Shown piece by piece: positions 36,961 through 50,800 of a DNA stretch of 64,000 nt. The stretch covers positions 14,677,863 through 14,741,862 of the forward strand of contig OZ022256.1 of NCBI GenBank assembly GCA_963978905.1, in the 5' to 3' direction. The stretch comes from Trichostrongylus colubriformis (Eukaryota > Nematoda > Chromadorea > Rhabditida > Trichostrongylidae). The translations under genes and the position numbers were made by a program. A model generated the notes under the pieces. That model was not told the origin of the DNA. It searched no databases and worked only from the letters and a program-made list of their open reading frames with translations. Numbering within the stretch: the first letter of the stretch is position 1; each line of letters opens with the position of its first letter.

Positions 36961-39785
36961 ACCAAACCCCCCCCCCCCCCCTCCCCCTCCCTCTCCACTT
37001 TTAATATCACCATAGTCTAAAGTTTACAGATGTTAATTGCGATATTGACAGAGATCGGCTAATTTCAAAGATCTGCGATGATCGTATTACAGTGCGCTTC
37101 AGCCCCAAAGAATATCAAAGATCAACCGTTTCCTTATAAATCGATACCAATCGATAGAACCTGATATGGTGTATTCCGCTTGGTGATGGACAGGCACGGC
37201 TCGTAATCGAGAGCGAAACGATGATTCTCGGCCGCCGTTATCTATGGATTCGTCTTCACAAAGGTCGACGCGCGCGTCTTTGGATGCGCATTGTAAGTCA
37301 TACGAGTGTAAAGCACACAAAGACAGCAGCATCAGCGAACTCGAAAAAAATCATCTCTTCCAAGGGCCTGGGGCGCGCTGTCAGCGACATGCACGTGGAT
37401 GTCGATGAGCCATTCTTTGCATGTCACATGAAACCCTCCTTGTCGACGTGAGATCTCATCGAAAAATTGGCGGAAGGGGCGTTCTACTGCGAACTTTACG
37501 AAAATCACGTGTATGAAAATTCCACAGTGTTTTCTGGCAAATGTTTTTCATGGCAATTTCGAGGATTGTATAACAGTTCGCCTAAGAAACCTAAGAAGCA
37601 CACTGGGAAAAATTTGGGATTGCTGAAACCAGGGTGCACCGGTAGCGAGGATTCCTTGACAGAAGGAGGGGGGGGGGGGTCGTATTTGACAGGGCGGAGA
37701 GGGGAGTCGTCCTTCGAAGGTCTGTGATAAGCGCTAGAATCCAAATTTTTAATAAGCAAATGAGAAGGAAGATTATTTTGCAGCGAATTCGGATGAGGAA
37801 ATGTGAAAGGTATATGTTGTTGCTTCAAGTAAGAATACATAGCAATAAAACACATTGCAACTGTTCATTCGGTAACGTTACTGGTATTGAAGAGGTCAAA
37901 AATGGTAGGGGGGGGTCGTTCTTAGTACCCGTAGAGGGGGGTCTTACTAAGCGGCTCTTTTCCTCAATACCTGGGAGTACCCTAGCTGAAACTGCAGGCT
38001 GCTTAGTTGTTCAGCAAGAGTTTCTTTCTGTCGCAAGCGATTTTCTCGTTAGCTGGGGTTGGTATGCGCCATGCATCGGCTAATCATACACACACGCAAT
38101 AACGATTGATTCCTCTGGAGACTGAACAATATTCTATTTGTTTTATAAAGGTTTTTTGCACAGATTTGGAGCTGAATAACGACTATGTCTTCCTGGGCGG
38201 AAGAGAGGACGCTGTCTCGAAGGAAGACGGATGTTTACTTCTGTTCACGCAAATTGCACCACCATGTGATTAACAGGTACTGCGCAGTTGTCTGTACCGA
38301 TATAGCCTGCATCCGGTCTCGTCTTCCCAGCTCTCCACCCTGGGGGTAATCATGTGATGCCAGGTTCAGTTGAAGAGATAGATGATCGAATGCTTTTACG
38401 ATTTTGATTGAAAATCACATGCATAGCTTATTCATAAAGAACTGGGAGTTCGGAGGTTTCGACGATTGCTTTGACTGTGGACATTCCCTTCAATTACAGT
38501 ATATCAGATAGAGTACTTCGAAAGAACACAAAAAATGAAAAATTTCCTTCGTTCTTACTGAAAACTCGAATTTTAAAAAAAACACCTCAACCTTTCCAAT
38601 TTCTCTGAGTAGCTTTTGAACAGTTGTGGACGAGATGTACAGTCCAAAGTTTAATGCTGTTTTTAATGTGCTTCCTACACCGCGTTGCTGATCACGTGAC
38701 AGCTGCTGCTTTGTTCCACAGCTTCCGTGGCTCCGCCTACCTTACCCGTGTGTCCTAGAATGATGGCTTTCAAAGGTTGTATCTCTGCCGGATTTCAATT
38801 TTCACATGGGAAACTTTGCAATTACTTTTCCACTACCTGTGATTGAATACCACACAATTGCACTGAGAAGAAAAGAAAAACTCAAATTTTCATGGACGAT
38901 TCCTTTAACAACAAATGTGACCTATGATTATGTAAATAAGTGTCGGGTCATTTTGGCGTATTCTTGGAGAAAACTTCTTGGAAAGAATACTTGGGAAGAA
39001 CGATTTCAGCATCTAGCGAAGGTGAGCAGGTGCTCTTCGTTACAGCTAACATTACCAAAGAATGGAAAACCGAATTTGCGGCATTTTTGTCAGAAAATCC
39101 GTGCAGAATAACTGAGAAACGCGGATGTCGGAAATCGAAATTGGTAACTGCTGAAGGCAGACATTTGGAAATAATTCAATTGCTGAGTTTTTCCTGCAAG
39201 GAATTCGACGATTTGAAGGCGGAAGTGAAAATATTTTGGCAAAATGTGGATTTCGACCAGTTCACGTTGTAAAGCAGCTGTGAAGGACACTTCTCGGCTC
39301 ATGCTAATAGCTTGTGACTAAGAGTATCAGTTAAATAACATGAACAGAATCTTTCTTGATCACGAGTCTCGTTGTAATTTGGTGAGTTAACTCAATGATA
39401 ATCATCCCACAGGAGCTTACCACGAGGTTGAGTATCAGTCTTTATGATGTCAGCTGCCAACGCTTGTAGCGCAGCGGCTAGAATCCGCCTAGCACTGATA
39501 TGGTCACGAGATGATCATGATCACTGCATATTCTTCATGATGTGGCCATTAATGTGAAATCTTTTGCGGACAAAATGGCATCACTTGAAGGTCGGCGTGA
39601 TCACCAAAAGTCATTGAAAGGCTCCAACATGCAACGAATTTTCATGACTCATTCAAAACGGGAACAGTTGAGGCAAAGAACACCACACTGTAGTTCTTTC
39701 AAAGTGATAAAATTTTTCAAAAAGTACTCATCTGAGCTTTTGATATTTTTGATTTTGATAGCTGCTGATTATCGCTGCAGCCTGC
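36961..39785. other. Intergenic; poly-C tract, MITE remnant, one open frame
   Basis: A run of 16 C is at 36967-36982, and a run of G is near 37665-37678. About 38700-38910 resembles a decayed half of the 420-bp MITE (ACATGGGAAACTTTGCAATT, ATGGACGATTCCTTT). An open plus-strand frame at 38940-39272 (tail ...FDDLKAEVKIFWQNVDFDQF) has some coding character but no recognised domain. Confidence 0.35.
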
Positions 39786-39915
39786 GATAGTGTACTGGGT
39801 TAGCACACATGCCCGGAAAGTGTGAAGTGCGGGTTCAAGTCCCGTCCGTCCCCGAAGCTTTTACACATAGCTCAGCATCCTTGTAGTAACCCTACTGAGC
39901 GCTAGAAACCCGTGA
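39786..39915 (+). mobile_element. tRNA-derived SINE
   Basis: Head GGGTTAGCACACATGCCCGG (A box) and GGTTCAAGTCCCG (B box), then the family body CCGAAGCTTTTACACATAGC and TCAGCATCCTTGTAGTAAC. Confidence 0.7.
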
Positions 39916-41276
39916 TATTTCGCGGCTATTTTAAAGCAAGCCGACGAGTCGATTGAATTCCGCAATAGCGCCCTGAAACCGGCTATTTCGACGACATTTG
40001 AAGATGCAGGCGATTCTTCTGTCTAATTGCCTACGAGCGGGGAAGCTGGGTACGTTGCGATCAAAGTGAGCCATTGACATTCCCATTGATGATGTGACTA
40101 CCAAATAGGAGGGGACTTGCGCGACCGCAATGCACCCAACATTGGCAATTTCGATACCAATGTACCCATTGGAGCGGCGTCAATTAGACTACAGTTCTGC
40201 AGACCAGTTTCCAATGAAATACACGTCATTCATCTGGATGGGGAAGGGAGAGAGGGAGAAGACGTTGTGAACTCTCATTATTTCAGAGATACACCCAAAA
40301 AGGCTGTTTCGAAGGTTATTCTATCTGGTGGGCTCACCTGGTGCCTCAGGAAAGAAACAGATGGCCTAGTTTCTGTGTCCATTCTCACTGTATGTCTGCT
40401 CATTTGGGCAGATCTACTCAGATCCAACTTTTCGGAGTAATAGTTCTGTAAAGGTTCTCTCTTCAACGAAAAGAAGATGTACTTGAGCAATGTCTTCTTC
40501 CGAAGCCTCATGTCTATCTAATATATGTATCAAAGGATGTGAGACTTTTGCAACCAATTTTATGAACCCTTTTTGTGTATATTGGAAAGAAGATTTGCAA
40601 GCCCACATAATTTCATACATATTTGAAAACAAGGTGATTCAGGAGGGATGAATAATCTGTATCAGGGGTCCGTTGATAAGGAATCCGCAGCATCTGTTAC
40701 GCGAAGCCTCTTAGGTCACACGGAAGTTATTTTTTTTTTTGGAAAAATGGACCATGGATCAAATGATATCATTCACGGTATAGGATAACGATGTTCGCAC
40801 GCAGAAGAGCACGCAAAATTGCGGATAATCAGTGTCGCCGCAAATGGAGGCTATTACACTTCCTTATTGCCGCGGGAGTGCACGTATACGAGAATAAGGA
40901 CCCACGTTGAAGAAAGAGTGATGTGACCAGGGAAGGTGACATGTGGAATTTATTCGTTCAATGATTCGGAATTTATCCCTCATCTGAACGAGTCTAGTTC
41001 TCCTTAATGATCCTCGAAGAGAAGGGAGAATTGACAGACCTACTAGGTGGGACGGTGTTACCAAGTGAAGCCTTCGCACCACTTCATATACCCATTCATG
41101 TACAAATTCGAGATCTTGGTCAAGATCGATGGTTTTGGGTATCCGCAGGCCAACTGTGTTGGGGTCTCTTAATCCTGCCCCATAATCATTGTCGGGGGAC
41201 CGCGGTAATTCTGATTACATAGCCCTTTTAAAAACGGAGAAGTGAAGTTTTTCAATATTTGATCGTGTTTATGATA
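39916..41276. other. Intergenic, nothing supported
   Basis: Only short open frames without domains or consistent splice sites. Confidence 0.4.
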
Positions 41277-42650
41277 TTGGTTTGGGGAATAAGTCCCCGC
41301 CGTTTTTTTTATCCCCGTTTTTCACATTGTTTCCATCATCTTTCGACAGGGCTTATATATGTTTTCGATAGAGCTTTTCTTGCTCTATGAAATGCTACTA
41401 TCTGTTTTTCGTTTCTTTCGACTACATAATATTTATGAGGTTTGGAAATGAAGTAAGCTGAAGGCGAAAAATCGCCACTTGCGCACCTCACCTTTCTCGT
41501 CTGCCGTCGAGATCAAAAATGTATGTGTACAAGATTTTGATAGGGCATTTTCAGCTCTACAGGATGGTACTACTGTTTATTCGAATCGCTCAACTTTCTG
41601 CTGTTTTTAAGACTCACAAAGGCAGTACTCGCGAAAGGGTGCACTTTCGTTATTTTCTCTTCCTCGCCTAAAATCGAGATTGGAGAAGATGTGCATATAA
41701 GCATTCGATACAGCTTTTTTTGCTCTACAAGATGACACCACCCTTCTTTTGTATCCTCTCAAATCTTAGCATGTAGGAATAAGTTTTCACCTGTTTTTCA
41801 AATTAATATTGTGTAATGAAAATAATTTTTTTGGCACAAAGCTCTCTACCATTCGATAGTGCCCTTTTCGCTCTGCAAGATTGTGTTTACGGTTTTTGTT
41901 CGAATGAATTTCGCCATTTTTTAGATCATCTAAAAGTCGACGAAATCAAGCACTTTCGACTTCATCTGTCGAAAATGCTCTATTTCGTCGACTTTTAGAT
42001 GATCTAAAAAATGGCGAAATTCATTCGAACAAAAACCGTAAACACAATCTTGCAGAGCGAAAAGGGCACTATCGAATGGTAGAGAGCTTTGTGCCAAAAA
42101 AATTATTTTCATTACACAATATTAATTTGAAAAACAGGTGAAAACTTATTCCTACATGCTAAGATTTGAGAGGATACAAAAGAAGAGTGGTATAATCTTG
42201 TAGAGCAAAGAAAGCTTTATCGAATGCATAAATGCACATCTTCTCCAATCTCGATTTTAGGCGAGGAAGAGAAAATAACGAATGTGCACCCTTTCGCGAG
42301 TACTGCCTTTGTGAGTCTTAAAAACAGCAAAAAGTTGAGCGATTCGAATAAACAGTGGTACCATCCTATAGAGCTGAAAAAGCCCTATCGAAAACATATA
42401 CACATACCTTTTTGATCTCGACGGCAGACGAGAAAGGTGAGATGCGCAAGTGCCAATTTTTTGCCTTCAGCTTACTTCATTTCCAAACCTCATAAATATT
42501 AGGTAGTCGAAGAAATCAAAAAACAGATAGTAGCATTCTGTAGAGCAAGAAAAGCTCTATCGATAACATGTATAAGCTTTGTCGAAAGATTATGGAAACA
42601 ATGTGAAAAACGGGGATAAAAAACCGGCGGGGACTTATTCCCCAACCCAA
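41277..42650. mobile_element. Long palindromic foldback element, copy 2
   Basis: A 1374-bp near-perfect palindrome with TA flanks, ends TTGGTTTGGGGAATAAGTCC and complement, centre near 41963 at a 26-nt CGACGAAAT...ATTTCGTCG stem. It has the same layout as 14095-15471, including four GATAGAGC...GCTCTA units per arm about 150-170 nt apart. The copies share structure but differ in many bases, while the two arms of one copy are almost identical. Confidence 0.9.
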
Positions 42651-44739
42651 TATTTATTTTTTATTAATTATATACCCTTGGATTGTGGTTTAAACAAAAA
42701 GCTCAAAATATGTAAGGTAGAGTTTAGTGCACGACATTTACCACTGATTATCACATTACCACCATTTGATATTATTTATCGAAGTACCAGGAATATATAA
42801 TATTTTTATTTATTTTACCATTATTTATCGACATTTATCGTTTGTACAAATATCTGCTGTAACGATAATCACGTCACGATATTGTGCCAGTCTAAAATAA
42901 CGAAGCAACACCCACCCAACAAAATATCTAACACGTGACCTTAGACGTACAATTACCAAGGTAGGAGCCGCTTTCATCATCGAAATGGCTGTTTCATCAA
43001 ACTATCTGCTCTAATCGCAAGTTTCATTCCTCACGTGTGTGTCACGTTGGAAATTTCTTCGCCTTAGGCTAGGTGTGACTTGGTTGGGTTGAGCGGGCTT
43101 AGCTTTGTTGCGTTCAAGCAGGGACAACACCATGAGGGTGCACCGTCCAGCCGTAACCTGACAGTTATCCAGGGTTGATCGATCTAAGAAAGTAAGCCAC
43201 TAATCTGATTATCGCATGTAGTACTTCTGTATGTTTTTTTGAACCAACCTTATTTAATAAGAATTTCACCCAGAAAAGGCGCTTTCTCTATCCTCCAAGG
43301 AGTCCTTCTAGACCTGACGGCACTACTGTTTCTCAAAGATTCTGCAGGGTTCATATGCTTTTGCTGTTCAGAGCTTTATTATATTGAACGAATATATAAT
43401 ATATGTGATTTATTCATATAAAGTGAGCAATTATACAGAGATGGCAATAGCAAAGTATGATGAGAGGCTCAACGGGCCCATCTGCTGTAAAAGCTGCATC
43501 AATAAGATACAACAATTTTTGGAGCACGAGCTTGAGGCGTGAGATAATTACTGAAAAGCTTCCGATGCATGCATAATCACAGAGGTAACAACTGAGCATT
43601 AAAAGGGTGAAAGCTGCTGTTTATGAGGAACAAGGTGTAATTGAAGCGGAAGTGTAGCCTAGCATTAATCAACGCGGAAGTAGTGCTCTTGTACGACTAA
43701 GCCATGGTCTCTGGTCGATAAAAGGCTAATTCCAAACGATTTCAGCGTATGATTATTATCGCTGAGCGAATGACACATCAGCTCACTTGCACGTGAGAAG
43801 TAAGCACGATGGGAATCAAGGTGACAAAGTGGACAGTTCTACATAGAAGTTGAAAGTAGCTCGCTTGCTATAACGCTCTCAATATATAGCAGGTGCTTCA
43901 AAGTGGGAAGATGTAGCGAAACAATTTAAAATCCTTATAGTAGGTCGTGGGGAATTGTTGCAGCATTTTGTATTTTTTTAACTTCATCTTCTTATTATAC
44001 TAACTATTGAAAAATCATTTTGCTACTCATATTTATTTATATTAATATATATAGATGTTATATATTCGAATATTTGAATTGTCAAAAATTCGTGAAAGTA
44101 AATTTCAAAATCTAGAAAAAAACAATTTAAAGAGTAATTTGAAGCCAACGTATGATAATTATAATTTTCCTGCAACCTGCTGTTCAATGCTGTCACAATT
44201 GCTATCCCGCTAAATATTTTGTCAAATCATAATCTAGTGATTATGCAAATACCTCCAGTCTACTGCAGCCCTTACAAAAATGAGTCGTAGCCTCAGACCT
44301 CTTCGACTTGGCACACTTCTGCTCATGGTCAAGTATTGAGCTTAGAAAATCCAACAAAAAGGCTCTTGGACCCCCATAGGAATTCCTCAACCATTGCTTG
44401 AGCGTGTCTCTACCCTTCTGTAGTCGATCAGTCGATGTTAGAGAGAAAACGATAAAATTCATGAAGCCTTCAGCTTTTATCAGCCCCTTTTGGATTTCGT
44501 TAGAAGTTCTACTTTCAGTGGACTGGCATTCGACCGCGAAGTGACTATATTATGACCTGTGGGGTCAGTAGACGTTCAAGTTAGCATTTCATATTAATAA
44601 CTCACACCAGGTGAATCTGATACCAATCTCAATCCATTGAAAGACAATGACAGGGGAAATTTGAAGAAATCATGAAAAATTCAGTGAATATAAGAGTCAA
44701 GGGGTTAGTGATACGATGTTGAAGAGAAAACGTAGGAGA
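42651..44739. other. Intergenic, nothing supported
   Basis: AT-rich with short open frames only. No repeat family seen elsewhere in the window was recognised. Confidence 0.4.
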
Positions 44740-45220
44740 ATGGCTGAGGGCCCAAAAAATAGGACCACCGTTGACTCTTGAAGCGGACGATCTTTCCGTC
44801 AAAAAGCGGGTAGTGGGGACGAGCCTTTCATTGAAATGTTGCTAGTCGTAAACACGAAGGAATGTACGGAAAAATGTACGGGAAACAGCATCTATTTTCC
44901 GGAATGAGCTTCAAGCTAAAACTGAGGAAGCACATCGCGACACCTTCAACCCTGTTGCATCAACTTAGCCTTTCCCACCGTAGCCGATCAGGAATCACGT
45001 CACCTGGAACTGGGATCTGTCATCCAAGGGTGTCAGTGTTATCCGTTACGCCGTCTCTACCGCTCGGGGTGCGCTTTTTGGAGTTAGCCATAAACAGACT
45101 TGTTAGGCCCGTAGTTTCTATAAGGATGACTTCTTTTAGGAACTTCTCAATAACCATATTGCCCCCCATGCTGCCTCTAAAACCTGTTCACCTAGAAGGG
45201 CATTGACCCGGCATCGCTAT
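44740..45220 (+). repeat. Dispersed repeat, hookworm-type, copy 2
   Basis: Ordered blocks shared with 21760-22270: AAAAATAGGACC...CACCGTTG, GACGATCTTTCCGTCAA, AACAGCATCTATTTTCCGGA, and GCCGATCAGGAATCACGTCA. Confidence 0.65.
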
Positions 45221-45639
45221 GAGCGAAAGTTATGATACGGCACTCATGTTGTGGAGGCCAATAAGTAAGAGAGTAAATACGAGGCATGGAAGATGGGGCC
45301 GCTTCATCTTTTTGAAACCTTTCTTTAAATATTACACTGCGATTTCTCCTCCACTGTTCTTCACTGGTGGGGACGTGTGTCAAGGGAATAGGACAATTTC
45401 CTTATTGATATTAAAATACATATCAAAAGAATTCTAACAAAACGACTGTAGTTGGTTTTTAAGAAAGCACAATTTCTAAAAGCTGTGATGAAGTTCTATG
45501 TATGATCTTAGTGAGATAAAAACACCTAGGATTTAAAAATATATGGACAGCAAATATACAAAATGACAGAAAAACAGATAAATTTACAAGAATAAAAGTC
45601 GGGTAGTTCTCTTAGGCACGTTATTGAATATATCAATGT

Positions 45640-45740
45640 GAATGTCCGACACCGAAGCTTTTGCCCATAACTCAGCATCACTGTAGTAACTTATCGCGAG
45701 CTGCGGCGATAAACAGCAGTTATCAAAAATCAAAAATATC
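45640..45740 (+). mobile_element. SINE body fragment
   Basis: CCGAAGCTTTTGCCCATAAC then TCAGCATCACTGTAGTAAC matches the non-tRNA body of the SINEs at 1800 and 39786. The tRNA-like head is missing. Confidence 0.6.
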
Positions 45741-45837
45741 AATATCAATGTAAATTTTCGCACGTGTCTAATCTCCACCATATAAATAAAAGACTATATC
45801 AGACGTTCAGAAATAAATAACTGAATCATCACCAACT

Positions 45838-46135
45838 TAAGGGCTTGATATTGATCCTATGTCGATTAATAAATTTTGCAGTTCATGTAAAAACAATGAA
45901 AACTTTGTTCACGATTTTCACGGGAATGTATTTCGGACTATTCCTAGAAAAATGCTCAACTCCTGCTGATATTGATTTTTGGAGCTTTCATTTTTGATTG
46001 CCACGATTTCATCACAGCAAGAGAATGTTGTTACACACAATGATGATGAGGTATGGGCAGGAGCATTGGCGGACGGGAATCGAACCCACACTTTATGCTT
46101 CGCGAGCCGTTGTGCTAATCCATTACACCACCAAG
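45838..46135 (-). mobile_element. SINE with tail, left arm of an inverted pair
   Basis: On the minus strand the tRNA-like head (46135-46068) reads TGGTGTAATGGATTAGCACA...GGGTTCGATTCCCGTCCGCC. It is followed by a long tail down to 45838 that is the inverted counterpart of 46740-46930 (GGGCTTGATATTGAT... versus ...ATCAATATCAAGCCC). Confidence 0.65.
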
Positions 46136-46139
46136 AACC

Positions 46140-46600
46140 CTTTCAGCTTAACTAGTTTCTCGGTGATATGTTCACCATGGGTCTTCTTCTTCTTGTTCTC
46201 CTTAGCGCCAGTCCCGCTCCGTTGCGGGGTCCGCTGTTCTTTTCGGTTGCCGCCACTTTCTTCTATCCAAGACATCTTCTGCCGTAAGTTTAACTTCCGC
46301 GAGTTCCGTTTTAATGACATCCCTCCACCTTTCCTGTGGGGCTCCTCGTGGTCGCTTGCTGGGTGTTTCGAACGTTACCGCCTTCTTGACTGGGTGGTCT
46401 GCCGACCTTCTCAGCACGTGCCCTTACCATCTTAGCCGCTGTTCCCTCAACTACAGCTGAACCGGTGCCGTCTGCATTACTACACTGACGTCCTCGTTTC
46501 TCATCCTGTGGAGCCGCGTCCAGCCACATGCCCATTTCAGCATTCTCATTTCTGTGGAAGGTAGCTGCATCGAGGTTCTTTGTTAGGGGCCGGCACTCAC
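46140..46600 (-). mobile_element. Non-LTR retrotransposon 3' ORF remnant
   Basis: Minus-strand frames encode RWYGHVLRR-like and RPRGAPQERWRDVIKTELAE...DRRKWR. This is the basic C-terminal segment found after the reverse transcriptase of many LINE ORF2 proteins. The frame shifts near 46420, so it is a dead copy. SINE units in opposite orientations flank it on both sides. Confidence 0.7.
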
Positions 46601-46610
46601 TGAAGAGGGT

Positions 46611-46930
46611 CTCGGTGGTGTAGTGAATTAGCATAAACGCCTAAAAAGAATGGAGTTGTGGGTTCGAGTCCCGTCCGAAACCAAAGCGTTTGCCTATAGC
46701 TCAGCATCATTGCAACAACATTCGCTTGCTGTGATGAAATCGTGGCAATCAAAAATGAAAAGCTTCGAAAATCAATATCAGTAGGAGGTGAGCATTTTTT
46801 GAGCAGCTTCATCTCTGGGAATAGTCCAAAATACATTTACTTGTGAAAATCGTAAACAAAGTTTTCATTGCCTTCACATACATATACTGCAAAATTTTTT
46901 ATTCGACATGGAATCAATATCAAGCCCTTC
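46611..46930 (+). mobile_element. SINE with tail, right arm of an inverted pair
   Basis: Head GGTGGTGTAGTGAATTAGCA...GGTTCGAGTCCCGTCC, body CCTATAGCTCAGCATCATTG, and a tail ending ATCAATATCAAGCCC that is complementary to 45838-46000. Confidence 0.65.
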
Positions 46931-47672
46931 TAGTAATCACATAAGTTGATTGATAAGTTGAAATTCGACCGAAATGATTGCCCGCTGCGAGTTCAACCGC
47001 TTCAAATCGATTATTTTGACAATTAAACTGTAGATTGCACGATATGGATGAAAATCATTTGTGATTGTTTTTGTCCTTGACATTTTCGCATTTACAACTT
47101 CCTTCACATCACATTTCTCACGTGACAGCAGCGCTATCATCGCGCAACTCATGTTGAAGAAACGCGGAAGTGTTGGTGATGTGTTTACCCAACCAGCTTT
47201 TCTCCTTTGGAAAATAACGGCGATCATTACGTTGTTCACATTCAGCACATGCACCTCATATAAGCAGGAATCGTTTGGTATGCGAGCATATGTAGTTGCT
47301 CGACGAGACAGCGAAAACAACCGTAGCGTAGTCACTTTTTGCGCATCGATGTCAAGGTACAGACCAATAAAACATGAATAATGTAATGGTTAATAAGAGC
47401 ATGGCTTCTTCTGTGCGACCTCTCTATTTGGGGTCTTGATACAAGCCAGCCATTCCCATCCTGTGGGTGGAAGAGATGACGCAGGGGAGCAGGGATGGCA
47501 CGGCAAGGATAAATACTAAATAAAAATCAGTTAAATATCAAATATCAAACATATAATTAATAGATATAAATAAAACCAGAAAACCGTGATAACTCCTTAA
47601 ATGGTTGTTGCTGACCCTCGAACGGGCCTAATAGAACCCTGCTCGAAGTTTTCTCTACAATAGCTGTGCCCA
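46931..47672. other. Intergenic, nothing supported
   Basis: Overlapping open frames on both strands (46937-47381) have no recognisable motif. Confidence 0.35.
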
Positions 47673-47838
47673 GCGGGTGGGGGTCGAATGGTCGAATTTT
47701 TGCTTCGCGGCGCCGTGGCACGACTTGCTGTAGGCGATTGGAATTCCGCTCGGCATGCTGTGGGCTGGTATCGTGAGGGATCTTGGAAAATCTTCTCCGC
47801 GCAAAAATTCGACCAGTCGACCCTCGCCCGTGCCCATT
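47673..47838. mobile_element. Hairpin MITE related to 523-799
   Basis: Left arm GCGGGTGGGGGTCGAATGGT and right arm ending GACCAGTCGACCCTCGCCCG pair with each other. The inner GCTTCGCGGCGCCG block is shared with 523-799. Confidence 0.65.
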
Positions 47839-50800
47839 ATCATTTATTGTTTTGACCACATTTTATGGTTTCGAACGAAAATCATTGTCCACCCTGGCAG
47901 CTGCAGCAACTCCGAGAAAGACGTTTGCGAGAAATGTAATCTACACATGAAGCTTCCTATCACATATGTGGAAATAGAATAAGAGCAGGAGCAGAAGAGC
48001 AGAATAAGAGTATAAGTAACAACTGAAATATGAGCAGAACACTAGAACTTCTGACTTTAGTTTCGACAATTATTTATTTATTTATTTATTTAAAGTTAGT
48101 TTCGACATTTACAGCAAGAATAAAATGAAGAACTGAAAGTGAGCTAGTGAGAGCTTTGAGCGGATAGCAGACAATGTACAAAAAAATTTCATGTACAAAG
48201 AATTGTAGATACGCATGAATAAGTGTAAAATATTTTCTAAACAACGCAAAAAGAGCTTTCTCCTGATCATTTCGATCGCCGTTATCCGTTTTCAGCCATG
48301 TCAATTTGGATTTATATTTTCTTGATGATCAAATCCTGACCAAAGCATTTCATCAATGATTTCTAAATGATTGAAACATTATAGAGCCCGTGGGACTGAT
48401 AATTCCAAAACTAAGAGAGTGTCAGCCATCGTAAACACGACACAGATAATCAATCGGTTCAACGCGTGAGCGGAATTCTGTATACATGACGCATCCCGTG
48501 GGTGAGGACTTCTCAAGCTCGTTTAGACCTTTAACTAGCGATGTGATTACCATCAACAAACATTTTGAAAGGAGTAAAACAGAACCGGGTGTAGTGGCAT
48601 GGCTATTAATGTTATGTGATGGATGTTTGTTTTGTTAGGACTTACTGTATAGGTTAGATATAAGAATGTAATAAGTTTCGGATATAATAGAAGCCACAAA
48701 ACCAAGCTATTATAAAACCTCAACAAATCGATCAATAAGAACAGCAAGCTAGCAGCCGCTCCCGGTGGGGTGGGAGGTGGGTTGCTCGGCCAACGATGAC
48801 AAGTGGAAAACTTCCCCTGATGAATGACGAGGCAATGACGAGGCAGTTTTTTTCTCAAAGCTTGTTGGCATCGATGGGAAATAGAGCTGCGCTGAGCTTT
48901 GCTTGGAAAATAGCCGCAAAATCCTTCAAGAATCCACGTTTAGAAGGAAAGCTCGTGGGAGCCGCTCATTGCGAAAGCGAAATTAAACACATTGTTTAGG
49001 TTCTATGCTTGCACTTTAGCACATTTCCACTTTCTGCTCGAAATAACAACAATCAATAGGTGCTGCGTCATCTAGACAGCAGAGAAATTCCAAGTGTGGA
49101 TCTAAAATTAGCGAATCCAGAGGACTAATAATTGCAAAATTGGTAGAGTCTTAATAATTGTAGACAGCACTTTCACAATCAATCGACTCAACATGCGAGC
49201 AGCATTCTGTATACTCGGCGGATTCTATTGATGGCAAATTCTCAAGCTTGGGTTACGGCATTCGAAAGAGACTGGATTCTCATTGAAGTTATTTAAAAGG
49301 ATCAGTTAGAAATGAGAACTACTGGTATGACTGTAATGGGTCACTGATGATTATTTCCATTTTTCCAGTTTGGAAATTCGTGAAAAGAGTCATTAATGAC
49401 TCTGGACTCATTTCGGCTGGCAAGCATGGAAGCCTGTAGAACATCTCGAGGATAAGCCATGTCAAGGAAAGGTCTCCTGTATACATACTGTTCTGCTTGT
49501 CCATTGAACCCTTTAGATATTTAGATGTTACCCTAGAATTGTTTGATTGATGTGATGTTTCGGTTTCCAGCAAAATTTTATTTGGGCTCAATCATTTTCA
49601 CGGGCGTTTAGCAAAAATTCAAGGATTTACAAATAATGTGTCACTTTTGACTCAGTAGATACAAGCTTTCCCCATTTACTCCCATTTCCACGATCATCAC
49701 CTCAACGCAAAAGTGGCTGATTGGCATTGGGCAACGAATCGTATAATTGCACCTACACGTGTGGAAATCAGGGATAGGGATGGGATTTGATCGATCCCTA
49801 TCGGATACGACATGCTTCCAATCTTTCTTCGGAATGGAATGAAAAGAATATTCCGTAGTACTGCAAAGTGAATGACTAATAATGTTCGATGATCCATAAC
49901 CAATTTCCTAACATTACCTGAAACTTTTACAAAATAGATAAAGTTACGTCTATATAGGGTAAATTTGAATTCAACAAGATTCGATTTCAAGGACGATCCG
50001 TGCACGAAGCGTCACTTGTGGCGTTTATGCAGCCCCTTTGTCTATGTTATCGACAGTGTTACTTCCGTTAGTGTAATACCTCGTCAATGCTGTTTGTGTA
50101 GTGCTCCTCGTGAACTTCTAACTGTCGAACTTGTTATATTTACCCATCGCTCGGAGTACGGTGAATGTGGTGTGTTTACCATTATGATCGCTCGCTCCCA
50201 TAAAAACGTTTTGTGCGTTCAGAAACCGGTTCTTACCGTAACATGGTAGAGCAATGGGTCAGAAATTCCTCATGGAGCCATGCGACAGCTGCCCACACAC
50301 ACACGCACACACGTGATGCTCCCGAGGGGAAAATTTTGGTCTATCGTTGTAGCCACGAAGTGATCAGCTGTTCGTACGAACTTTTAGTAGGTGAACGACA
50401 TTTGCTGGTTGATGAATGATCAGCATGAATGCGCCACCGAAACGTACCCAGCATCTTTGGTCGATCACTTAGGGAGGTGTTCTTCGATGAACGCGATGTG
50501 TTATGGTGGTGGGCGAGAGAGAACGAGAAATGCAGAAAACACAAGGAAACGACATAGTGATTAATATCACTTTGTTAATAACGAAATGACTTGCGATTGG
50601 CGAAGCTGTGACCAATGATTCCACGAATATTTTCTACGATTCTGTGTTTTCATTTTGATCAAATTTCACATTGAAGGGAAAATTTATTACGGTTTGGTTG
50701 AAAAGAATGTTTAATTAAGCGAAGAGCAGAGAGCGGTAGGACGAGTTTCTTTTAAAAAATTGACAACAAACGCATGGCAATCGATTGATTCCAGACCTTG

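Noticed and set aside
46068..46135. tRNA gene on the minus strand
   Set aside because: A- and B-box sequences are present, but the acceptor arms do not pair and the same head recurs with a common non-tRNA body, so it is a SINE.
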